Shown piece by piece: positions 32,933 through 40,602 of a stretch of 44,730 nt of DNA. The position numbers and the translations under genes are program-made. The notes beneath the pieces were generated by a model that was given only the letters and a program-made list of their open reading frames with translations, was not told the origin of the DNA and ran no database searches. How positions within the stretch are numbered: position 1 is the first letter of the stretch; every line of letters begins with the position of its first letter. The DNA is from Bacillota bacterium (GTDB lineage Bacteria > Bacillota > Clostridia > Acetivibrionales > DSM-1351): contig JAEXOY010000029.1 of assembly GCA_023439045.1 (NCBI GenBank), positions 1 to 44,730 on the forward strand. Reading direction: 5' to 3'.

Positions 32933-33115
32933 CTAAGTATTTTCATTTCGGATTAATTTAAGTAGAATATCAATATCATATTGATGCAATTTCCTATTAC
33001 AACAAGTTTCTGTTCCATTTTCATTTAAAATATCTATTTCGTTTGTATCCTTATTGGCTTCATCTTTCGAAAGATCGAGAACTTGGGAATGTAGTTTTTC
33101 AATAACTGTTTGCAT
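32933..33115 (-). CDS. Small hypothetical protein, 60 residues
   Basis: Not recognised. Hydrophilic and acidic in the middle (SKDEANKDTNEIDILNENG), with a cysteine pair (TCCNRK) and a basic, helical C-terminus (DIDILLKLIRNE). A weak ribosome site GGTGA lies before the ATG at 33115. A perfect Rho-independent terminator starts right after its stop, which argues that it is expressed. It is unlike any neighbour and has no partner in an operon. Confidence 0.5.
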   Translation of the reverse strand: MQTVIEKLHSQVLDLSKDEANKDTNEIDILNENGTETCCNRKLHQYDIDILLKLIRNENT

Positions 33116-33691
33116 ATTTATTCACCGTCCTGTTTGTAAGCAAATCTTCAATCGAAATGCCAATAAAATTAATTATGTTTCTATAATAATAATCGTCATA
33201 AAATACTTTTGACTTAAGCTTATTTCCAAATTTTTCTTAAAAACTCATACTTTATTATATGACTAGTAAATATATTATGTTACTTGTGATTGTATTATAA
33301 CTCCTCCTTCTTAACTTATCATTGTTGCAAAAGTTTTAGTGGTGAATTTAGGATTCCTTCCTTCACCTTAATGGTGTGGCAGGTTCATAAATGATAGAAA
33401 TAAAGCTTTGTTCATTATTGTGCTATAAGTTTATGTGCTTGTGTTAACTAGATTAGTAGCTTAAAATATGATAAAATGTAATAGTATCTGCTTATCTCTG
33501 TCACATGAGAATTTGCTTTTGCATAAATTTGCTTTTACGTGAATTTACATGAATTTGCATGAATTTGCTGATACATGAATTTGCTGTTACTGAATCGTAA
33601 GTATATATGTAAGTAGAATACCTTACATTACGCCTATGTGATACAGTAAATACAAATACAAGAATTGATTGCTGTAGGAAGGAAGGTCAAT
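33116..33691. repeat. Gene-free AT-rich region with short repeats (about 575 bp)
   Basis: I see no gene here. Between 33505 and 33597 the motif TGAATTTGC (and variants such as TAAATTTGC) recurs seven times at 8-20 base spacing. A nested hairpin GGTGAA / TTCACC with inner AGGATTCCT lies at 33341-33367 and overlaps an alternative stem CACC / GGTG (33364-33376). Confidence 0.6.
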
Positions 33692-34651
33692 ATGAACGAG
33701 GAAATGCCACAATTATTAAAAGATTTTCTTAACTATATGGAAACAATCAAGGGAAAGTCCTCTAATACCACAAAGGAATACTTTTATGATTTAAGATTGT
33801 TTTTTAGGTTCATTATACAGCAAAATGATGCATCATATAAAAATTATGATATTGAATCTATTCCTATATCAAAGATAACTATTGAGGACATCAGAAAGGT
33901 TGGATTATCTGACCTTTATAGCTTCATGTCCTTTGTGACTAGAAGAAGGGACAACAATCCCAGTTCTAGAGCAAGGAAAGTTGCTAGTCTGAGGTCATTT
34001 TTTAATTATTTGACAAACAAGGCAAAACTACTAGATTATAATCCTACTAGTGAGTTAGAATCACCAAAGCTCATGAAAAGGCTTCCTAAGTATCTTAATA
34101 TTGAAGAAAGTAAAAAGCTACTTGTATCAATAGACGGTGACTTTAAAGAACGTGATTATTGCATTATAACACTATTTCTCAATTGCGGGCTTCGTTTATC
34201 GGAATTAGTGAACATAAATATATCAAAAATAAAGAATGATACCCTCACTGTTATTGGTAAAGGTGATAAGGAAAGAACCATATATTTAAATGCAGCGTGC
34301 CTCGACGCAATTGAGAAGTATCTTGCTGTGCGCCCTCATGAAGGTGTTAAAGATAAAAATGCCCTTTTTCTCAGCAAGCGAAAGCAAAGAATCAGCAACA
34401 AAACTGTACAGTATATTGTCAAAAAATATATAAAGTCAGCCGGGCTAGATGTTGAACGATATTCCACTCACAAGCTGAGGCATACAGCCGCAACACTGAT
34501 GTACAAGCATGGAGGTGTGGATATTCGCTCACTCCAAGAGATATTAGGGCATGAAAGTATAAAAACTACTGAGATTTATACCCATGTCGATAATGCTCAA
34601 CTGAAAAAGGCTATTGAAAGCAATCCTCTAGCTGATTTTAAATCAGAATAA
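33692..34651 (+). CDS. Tyrosine recombinase, XerC/XerD type
   Basis: 319 residues: N-terminal SAM-like core-binding domain (about 1-115) and catalytic domain with all active residues: R in NCGLRLSEL, K in GKGDKERT, HKLRHT (H-x-x-R), LGHES and the nucleophile Y in TEIYTHV. Length and architecture are those of chromosome-dimer resolvases rather than phage integrases, and no phage genes or attachment repeats are nearby. The start is ATG at 33692 behind GGAAGG; a TTG at 33665 reads through without a ribosome site. Confidence 0.93.
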   Translation: MNEEMPQLLKDFLNYMETIKGKSSNTTKEYFYDLRLFFRFIIQQNDASYKNYDIESIPISKITIEDIRKVGLSDLYSFMSFVTRRRDNNPSSRARKVASLRSFFNYLTNKAKLLDYNPTSELESPKLMKRLPKYLNIEESKKLLVSIDGDFKERDYCIITLFLNCGLRLSELVNINISKIKNDTLTVIGKGDKERTIYLNAACLDAIEKYLAVRPHEGVKDKNALFLSKRKQRISNKTVQYIVKKYIKSAGLDVERYSTHKLRHTAATLMYKHGGVDIRSLQEILGHESIKTTEIYTHVDNAQLKKAIESNPLADFKSE

Positions 34652-34773
34652 AAAAGTGGTAATTACTAAAAATATTGACATCTTAAGTTATATATTTAGT
34701 TTTAGATTTGAATATATCTTAAGAGCAATACATGATATAATAATATGCAAATTAGAAAGATTGAGGTTTTTAA

Positions 34774-35889
34774 ATGAATACGCGCAAGTTTTTTTATATT
34801 ATTAGTATAGCTTTAGGATGTTTCCTATTTTGTTTAGGATCATTTTTTATGTTATATATAAATAGCAATAGCAGTGGTTCTGGCGGAAATGGTGTTCCTG
34901 GCATATTAGATGGGTTAATTGCAGATAAAAAGCCTATGAATTTCCTTCTTCTTGTTGGCGATAATACAGGAAATACAGACTCAATGATAGTTGTTAATTA
35001 CAACCCAAAGAATAATAAGTTAAGCCTATTGACAATACCCCGCGATACAAAGGTTAAGTTAAAGAATAATACTCTTCCAAAGATTAATGCTGCATATGGT
35101 GCAGGAGGAAGAAAACACGAAGGTGCTGCATATGCCGCCCAAGTGGTTAGCGATTTGACGGGTATAAATATTAATTATTACGTTCATATAAACCTTGAGG
35201 CAATCAAGGAAATTACGGATATGCTCGGAGGAGTATATTTCGATGTACCAACAGATATGAAATACAGTGACCCTTCTCAAGGCTTGTATATTAATCTTAA
35301 AAAAGGTTATCAGCATTTGGACGGAGATAAGGTTGAACAGTTATTACGCTTCAGAAAGCCAAGCGGTAAATATACAAGCGAGCTAAAGCAGTATTATGAT
35401 GGTAGTGATATAAAAAGAACTGAAATGCAGATAAAATTCTTGAAGGAATTTATGGCACAGAAGCTAACTCTCCAATACCTTCCAAGATATAACTCAGTTA
35501 TAAATTATGCTTTTTCAAATATGGTTACCAATATGAAGTTAAACGATGCTCTCTCTCTAGCACAGGGAGTAATACACATCTCACCTGATACATTAACTTC
35601 ATTCAGATTGGGTGGTGATGATAAGAGCCTGAGTTCTGGCTGGTTCTATATTTACAATAACACAATGGTGAATGTAGAGACCAAGGAAGCACTCCCATCA
35701 GAAGATGTCATCAAGGAATATTTTGCTTCCGACAAAGGAATTGCAACACCTGACCCTGATTCCAATGTAAAGGAACCGAGCAAAAGCACCTCAAGCAAAC
35801 CAACAACAACTAAAAAGCCTTCTACAAGCACCAAGAATCCTTCTAATTCACAGTCAGATTCAAAGGGTGAAGGCACTGACAAGCCATAA
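34774..35889 (+). CDS. LytR-CpsA-Psr (LCP) family protein
   Basis: Ligase that attaches anionic polymers to peptidoglycan. 371 residues: one N-terminal membrane helix (about 6-28), then the LCP domain (about 50-250) with LLVGDNTGNTDSMIVV, LTIPRDTKVK, the later DMLGGVYFDVP and the arginines of LLRFRKP; and an S/T/K/P-rich tail (about 325-371) that looks wall-facing and disordered. GAGG before the ATG. Single gene, ended by the terminator at 35969. Confidence 0.92.
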   Translation: MNTRKFFYIISIALGCFLFCLGSFFMLYINSNSSGSGGNGVPGILDGLIADKKPMNFLLLVGDNTGNTDSMIVVNYNPKNNKLSLLTIPRDTKVKLKNNTLPKINAAYGAGGRKHEGAAYAAQVVSDLTGININYYVHINLEAIKEITDMLGGVYFDVPTDMKYSDPSQGLYINLKKGYQHLDGDKVEQLLRFRKPSGKYTSELKQYYDGSDIKRTEMQIKFLKEFMAQKLTLQYLPRYNSVINYAFSNMVTNMKLNDALSLAQGVIHISPDTLTSFRLGGDDKSLSSGWFYIYNNTMVNVETKEALPSEDVIKEYFASDKGIATPDPDSNVKEPSKSTSSKPTTTKKPSTSTKNPSNSQSDSKGEGTDKP

Positions 35890-35968
35890 GAAAATCTAAG
35901 CCAAAAATATATGAAAAGCTATAAAGAAGCTGAAAGCCAAAAAGAAGAAAGCCAAAAAGAAACTAAAA

Positions 35969-35995
35969 ACGAGCCAAATAGGCTCGTTTTCTTTT
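35969..35995 (+). terminator. Terminator after the LCP gene
   Basis: ACGAGCC / GGCTCGT perfect 7-bp stem with a 5-base loop (35969-35987), followed by TTTCTTTT. A short repeat of GAAAGCCAAAAAGAA precedes it (35925-35962). Confidence 0.8.
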
Positions 35996-36037
35996 GGCTA
36001 AAACAAACTCTTTATCTTAATTACTAGAAATTAATAT

Positions 36038-36304
36038 TTATTTGTGTCTTGGGGATCTCTTAACAAGAACTGCTGCTTTTGTAATGGCAGCTATTACGTC
36101 CACTTCAAATTGACTCTTGAGTGAATTAACTCTTGAATACAACTCTCCTTTTTCTGTAACAATATATTTCGGCGGCAAATCATTTAGAGCAAGTGCAGCA
36201 ATGTCCAAAACACATGTCTCGCACTTACACATATTAATATCATCAAGAACGCCTTCCATAAGATTAAGTACTATTTCTTCCATATAATTTTTTAATTGTA
36301 CCAT
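36038..36304 (-). CDS. ComFB family protein
   Basis: 88 residues. Matches the ComFB pattern: NYMEEIVLNLM at the start, the cysteine pair CKCETCVLDIAALALNDLPP (about residues 26-46), then KYIVTEKGELYSRV and a final PRHK. In Bacillus it is encoded in the comF competence operon; in cyanobacteria relatives bind cyclic dinucleotides. The ribosome site GGGGG stands before the ATG at 36304. It is here separate from comFA and comFC, beside aroE. Confidence 0.85.
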   Translation of the reverse strand: MVQLKNYMEEIVLNLMEGVLDDINMCKCETCVLDIAALALNDLPPKYIVTEKGELYSRVNSLKSQFEVDVIAAITKAAVLVKRSPRHK

Positions 36305-36373
36305 AATATTTACCCCCTAGAGAATGTAATCACAATAGAAAATATAACCAATTTTATTAATTCGATACTTTTG

Positions 36374-37252
36374 TTATAAATCCTCTAATTCTCTGATAAC
36401 TTTTATTAATTCTTGTGAAAAATTATTTTCAACCTTTTTATCTGTCCAAATTTGAAATGCTAATACTGCCTGATTTATAAGCATTCCCAACCCATTACAT
36501 ACCTTGCAACCGGCATTTTTAGCTGATTTAAGTAATTGAGTAAATTCTGGATTATATATAACATCATAAATCATCTGATTTGGTGAAAAGACAAAAGGGT
36601 AATCAAAAGGCATTCCTCCCCCAGTTGTGCTCATTCCGACGGGAGTGGTATTGATAATAACATCACTGCTATGTAATAGCTCCAAAAATAATTTATCTGT
36701 GGGCGAAACAATTGATGTAGCCGCATACTGTTCAACAAGTGCCGCTATTTGCCCCGCCTTCTGAATTGTCCTGTTTGCTATTGTCAGATGAGAAATGCCA
36801 GACTTAGCTAGCTTTAGGCAAATAGCCCTTGACGTGCCTCCGGCACCAAGAACCATAATTCTCTTTCCACTAATATTTAATGTGAGATTATTACTCAAGT
36901 CCTTAAGAAAACCATCGGCATCAGTATTATATCCGATTAAGCAACCGCCTTCATTTTTAACAGTATTTACAGCTCCCATTTCAAGTGCTTCATCGTCAAC
37001 CCTATCGACATATTTTATTATTTCCTGCTTATAAGGGACTGTGACATTGAACCCAAGGCAGTCAAGTGCTCTAAGCCCAGCTACAGCAGTACCCAGATTA
37101 TCTTGAGTCACTTCAAACGGCAGATATATCGCATTTATGCCATATTCCCTGCATAATGTGTTATGGATAAAGGGTGATTTTGTCTGAGAAACAGGATTGC
37201 CTAGCAAACCCATTACTCTAGTTTTGCCGTTTGCGTATTGTGATAATATCAT
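36374..37252 (-). CDS. aroE: Shikimate dehydrogenase
   Basis: Reduces 3-dehydroshikimate with NADPH in aromatic amino-acid synthesis. 292 residues: substrate-binding N-terminus (GNPVSQTKSPFIHN, NVTVPYKQEI with the catalytic K), then NADP-binding GAGGTSRAICLKL and the basic NRT motif; the C-terminus has NGLGMLINQAVLAF. The start is ATG at 37252, with GAGG seven bases before it; an upstream ATG at 37294 has none. Confidence 0.95.
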   Translation of the reverse strand: MILSQYANGKTRVMGLLGNPVSQTKSPFIHNTLCREYGINAIYLPFEVTQDNLGTAVAGLRALDCLGFNVTVPYKQEIIKYVDRVDDEALEMGAVNTVKNEGGCLIGYNTDADGFLKDLSNNLTLNISGKRIMVLGAGGTSRAICLKLAKSGISHLTIANRTIQKAGQIAALVEQYAATSIVSPTDKLFLELLHSSDVIINTTPVGMSTTGGGMPFDYPFVFSPNQMIYDVIYNPEFTQLLKSAKNAGCKVCNGLGMLINQAVLAFQIWTDKKVENNFSQELIKVIRELEDL

Positions 37253-37316
37253 TGTACATCCTCGTTTCTTAAATTGATCAGCTGATGAGAGCATATAATT
37301 TGCTTAGTCTAGCTAA

Positions 37317-37363
37317 TTATTGCACTTATTAGTTATTGCACTTATTAGTTATTGCACTTATTA
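37317..37363. repeat. Three copies of a 16-bp tandem repeat
   Basis: TTATTGCACTTATTAG at 37317-37332 and 37333-37348, with a third copy ending at 37363. It lies between the YqeG-type gene stop and aroE. Confidence 0.9.
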
Positions 37364-37370
37364 TTTTACC

Positions 37371-37940
37371 TTATTCTTTAAATTTTTTTGTCTCTATATC
37401 AAAGCTCTTCTTCTTCCATGCCCTTCTTTTTTCAAGCAATGCTGCATCATTCTTGCTAAATTGCTTTAAGATAACCATTTCGGGTATTCGTTTAGCCCTG
37501 ACATAAACTATTTCACGCTTATCAATAGGCTTAACCAAAATAGTTGTCATATTTACCTTATTGCCGCCCCTAATATCAGTAAATATTTGGTCGCCGATAA
37601 CAGCAACATTTTCTGGATGCAGCTCCATCATCCTTGCAGCCCTCAAAAATGCTTTGCCCGATGGCTTAAAGGCTCTATGAACAGCTTGCACTGAAAGATT
37701 CTTATTGAAGCGAACAACCCTACCCTCTGTTGCATTTGAAAGAATACATACCTTAAAATCCATGCTCCTTAGCTTATTAACAAAAGCTATCGCATTTTCA
37801 TCAGCCTCTTTTACATGCATAGCAACCAAAGTATTGTCTATATCCAGTATAAACCCCTTAATACCAGCAGCCTTGAGACTATCTAAGTCAATATGATTTA
37901 TGCTGTCGTAATAAAAATCGGGAAAATAATTTTCTATCAA
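37371..37940 (-). CDS. YqeG-type HAD phosphatase
   Basis: 189 residues of the HAD superfamily (subfamily IIIA). Motif I is DIDNTLV (catalytic aspartates, near residue 33), motif II ILSNA, motif III region FKPSGKAF, motif IV GDQIFTDI. YqeG proteins are usually encoded with aroE and yqeH in Firmicutes, and aroE follows here. The probable start is TTG at 37940, behind AAGGAGG. Substrate unknown, related enzymes act on phosphatidylglycerophosphate. Confidence 0.88.
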   Translation of the reverse strand: MIENYFPDFYYDSINHIDLDSLKAAGIKGFILDIDNTLVAMHVKEADENAIAFVNKLRSMDFKVCILSNATEGRVVRFNKNLSVQAVHRAFKPSGKAFLRAARMMELHPENVAVIGDQIFTDIRGGNKVNMTTILVKPIDKREIVYVRAKRIPEMVILKQFSKNDAALLEKRRAWKKKSFDIETKKFKE

Positions 37941-38071
37941 AATTCAATCCTCCTTAGTTTGCAATATAATAATACTATATTTTGTAAAGATAGGTCAATG
38001 TGGCACGAAAAATGTAATACAAAAACCTAAGGAACAAGTGTTATATACGGGCATAAAACATATGGACTATT

Positions 38072-40585
38072 TTACTTAAAATCCATGTTCCAAAATCTTT
38101 GTAGAACTTGAGCGACATGCGTACTATTTTTAACTATTTTATAATGTCTCATATGCTCAGGCATTATACTTTTGTAAGCAGAGTGTGTAAATCTCTCATC
38201 TATAAGCAATACCATTCCAACGTCACTTTCCTGCCTGATGACACGCCCTGCGGCCTGCAATACCTTGTTCATTCCAGGAAACATATATGCCTTCTGAAAG
38301 CCTGTCCCATCTAAATCATTAAAATACTTCAATATAATATCAAGCTCATTGCTTACTTGGGGCAGACCAACTCCAACAATTATTGAGCCAATCAATCTCT
38401 CACCTTTTAGGTCAATGCCTTCACCAAAAAGCCCTCCCAAAACAGCAAATGCAGCAAGTGTTTTGTCATTATCCGCTTGGAAGCTTTTTAAAAAGTCTTC
38501 TCGTTCTTGCTCTGTCATGCTACTCTGCTGGATTATGGTGTATATGTCTGATTGTATACTGCCAGTAGTATCGTTGGTGCCATTATCTATCTCTACACTG
38601 CCAGTGATATCGTTGGTGCCATTATCTATTTCTACACTGCCAGTGATATCGTTAGTGTCAATGTCTGATTGTATACCACTATCTGTATCGTTAGTGTCAA
38701 TATCTGACTGTATACTTACTCTTTCTACAAACCTGTTGTATACCTCGGTCATATATTTATAGGACGGAAAGAACACCAGGTAATTGCCCTTTTTCTGCTT
38801 CACTGTGGTTTCAATAAGCTCAGCAACAGCATCATAGCTTTCTTCCCTGTCTCGATATCTAGTGGATATATTGTCAGCAACCATGAGACACAATTTGTTT
38901 GAATCAAATGGAGAGAATAGGCTCATAGTATAGTCCTCTTCAACTCCTCCCAAAATATCCTTAAAATATTGCAACGGTGTCATTGTCGCTGAATAAAAAA
39001 TTGCGCTGTTACCCCTTTTAAGTGCCTCAGAGATGAGGTAACTAGGGTCTAGACAAAAGAGCTTGAGCCTTACCTCTGAACCACCCACCTCAATATATGT
39101 CATGTACCTCTCATCAAAGAATTCTGCAATCTTGAGAAAGTTAGATACCTCAAAATACATCTTGAGTACCTGCTCCTGATGCTTGCTTTCGGCATTGTGC
39201 TTGAGCCATTCCTCGGTATGAACTGACAACAGGTGTAAATGGCGTATCATCTGCTCAGGTAGTTCAGGACTGGTTTTATACCCTGCTTCAGCACAGGACT
39301 TTTTGAGCTCTAGCATATATGAATTAATCCTTCCAACCTGCTTTGAGTATTTAGGAAAGTCGTCCTTTAGCTGTTTCTTTAACTCTAGGAAGTCTGACTT
39401 TGACAATTGAGCAGAGAACATCTCCCTTGCCCTATCTACCAAATTGTGAGCCTCATCTATAAGAAATACATAATCTCCACCACTTAAAAAGAAGCGTTTT
39501 AAGTATACTCTCGGATCAAAAAGGTAGTTGTAGTCGCAAATAATCAAATCCGCAAACAATGATAAATCTAGTGCAAATTCAAAGGGACAAACACAATGCT
39601 TTTTTGCATATTTCTCAATTAGTTCCCGTGCTAAGCTATCCTCACACTCTAGTACGTCCCATATCGCTTCATTCACCCTGTCAAAATGACCTTTAGCATA
39701 CTGGCAGTACTCCGGATTACATTTAGCTTCTTCCATGAAGCATATTTTTTCCTTGGCAGTTAAAGTAATACTTTTGAGTTTTAGCCCTTTGTCTCTCATT
39801 AACTCTGCTGCTTCTTGGGCAACCTGCCTTGTTATTGTCTTGGCTGTAAGATAAAATATCTTTGAAGTGTGACCCTCACCTATTGACTTAACAGCTGGAA
39901 ACAGTGTTGATATTGTCTTTCCAATACCTGTAGGCGCTTGAACATATAGCTTTTTACCTGCTGTAATGGTTTTATAAGCAGCAACTGCCAGCTCCCTCTG
40001 CCCTCTTCTATAGCACGGAAATGGAAACTCAAGCTGTTTGATGGAATCGTCCCGAATTAAGTCCCATTGATGGGAAAGTTTTGCCCATTTTAGATATCTA
40101 TTGACTATATCATTTATAAAGTCTTCAAGTTCATTAAATGAATATTCTCTTCTAAATCTCTTTATTTCTTCAGTATCTAGCTGACAGTATGTTAATTGTA
40201 CTGTAATAGTCTCAATTGAATTGTTATGAGAATAGATGTAAGCATAACACATCGCTTGAGCCCAATGCAGAATATTTGAAGATTCTTCAATATGCTCTAG
40301 TGAAGCAGCTGTTGTCTTTATTTCATCAATTACAACTTGGTCCTCTTCTATAATAATACCATCTGCTCGGCCCTCTAGCATCAGCTCAAATCCATCTACT
40401 TCAACGCAAAAAGAGAGAGATACCTCTTTCTTGTATGCCTCTCCTCCTGCTTTTTGCAGCTTTTGGTGGAGTTTTATACCGTCAGTCATTCTGCTCAAGC
40501 CCGTAAAACGGCTGTCCAGATCGCCCGACCTAAGTACAAACTCCACCAGATTCCTTATTGAAATTTTTACTTGTTTATTTGACAT
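38072..40585 (-). CDS. PD-(D/E)XK nuclease-DinG/XPD helicase fusion
   Basis: 837 residues. An N-terminal PD-(D/E)XK nuclease-like domain (about 1-170): D75 in GRADGII and E88-x-K90 in VIDEIKTT form the active site. Then an XPD/DinG superfamily-2 helicase: Walker A APTGIGKT (217-224), four candidate 4Fe-4S cysteines (C282, C289, C294 and C331 or C333), DEAH box at 377-380, and C-terminal GLPQVSNELD with AAGRVIRQ. Within the second helicase half an in-frame 39-bp repeat inserts about 55-65 residues (617-680). AAGGAATC lies before the ATG at 40585. Probably acts on flapped or forked DNA. Its partner genes are not adjacent. Confidence 0.9.
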   Translation of the reverse strand: MSNKQVKISIRNLVEFVLRSGDLDSRFTGLSRMTDGIKLHQKLQKAGGEAYKKEVSLSFCVEVDGFELMLEGRADGIIIEEDQVVIDEIKTTAASLEHIEESSNILHWAQAMCYAYIYSHNNSIETITVQLTYCQLDTEEIKRFRREYSFNELEDFINDIVNRYLKWAKLSHQWDLIRDDSIKQLEFPFPCYRRGQRELAVAAYKTITAGKKLYVQAPTGIGKTISTLFPAVKSIGEGHTSKIFYLTAKTITRQVAQEAAELMRDKGLKLKSITLTAKEKICFMEEAKCNPEYCQYAKGHFDRVNEAIWDVLECEDSLARELIEKYAKKHCVCPFEFALDLSLFADLIICDYNYLFDPRVYLKRFFLSGGDYVFLIDEAHNLVDRAREMFSAQLSKSDFLELKKQLKDDFPKYSKQVGRINSYMLELKKSCAEAGYKTSPELPEQMIRHLHLLSVHTEEWLKHNAESKHQEQVLKMYFEVSNFLKIAEFFDERYMTYIEVGGSEVRLKLFCLDPSYLISEALKRGNSAIFYSATMTPLQYFKDILGGVEEDYTMSLFSPFDSNKLCLMVADNISTRYRDREESYDAVAELIETTVKQKKGNYLVFFPSYKYMTEVYNRFVERVSIQSDIDTNDTDSGIQSDIDTNDITGSVEIDNGTNDITGSVEIDNGTNDTTGSIQSDIYTIIQQSSMTEQEREDFLKSFQADNDKTLAAFAVLGGLFGEGIDLKGERLIGSIIVGVGLPQVSNELDIILKYFNDLDGTGFQKAYMFPGMNKVLQAAGRVIRQESDVGMVLLIDERFTHSAYKSIMPEHMRHYKIVKNSTHVAQVLQRFWNMDFK
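38545..38735 (-). repeat. 39-bp in-frame tandem repeat inside the helicase
   Basis: Five 13-residue units in a row: IQSDIDTNDTDSG, IQSDIDTNDITGS, VEIDNGTNDITGS, VEIDNGTNDTTGS, and IQSDIYTIIQQSS, the last running into conserved sequence. The unit length of 39 bases keeps the reading frame. It lies between YNRFVERV and SSMTEQERED, where relatives have a short link. Confidence 0.92.
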
Positions 40586-40602
40586 TTGTGATTCCTTAAG
40601 TA

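Noticed and set aside
33692..34651. Phage or integrative-element integrase
   Set aside because: Length and architecture fit XerC/XerD, no phage or conjugation genes are nearby, and no attachment repeats or tRNA gene are seen.
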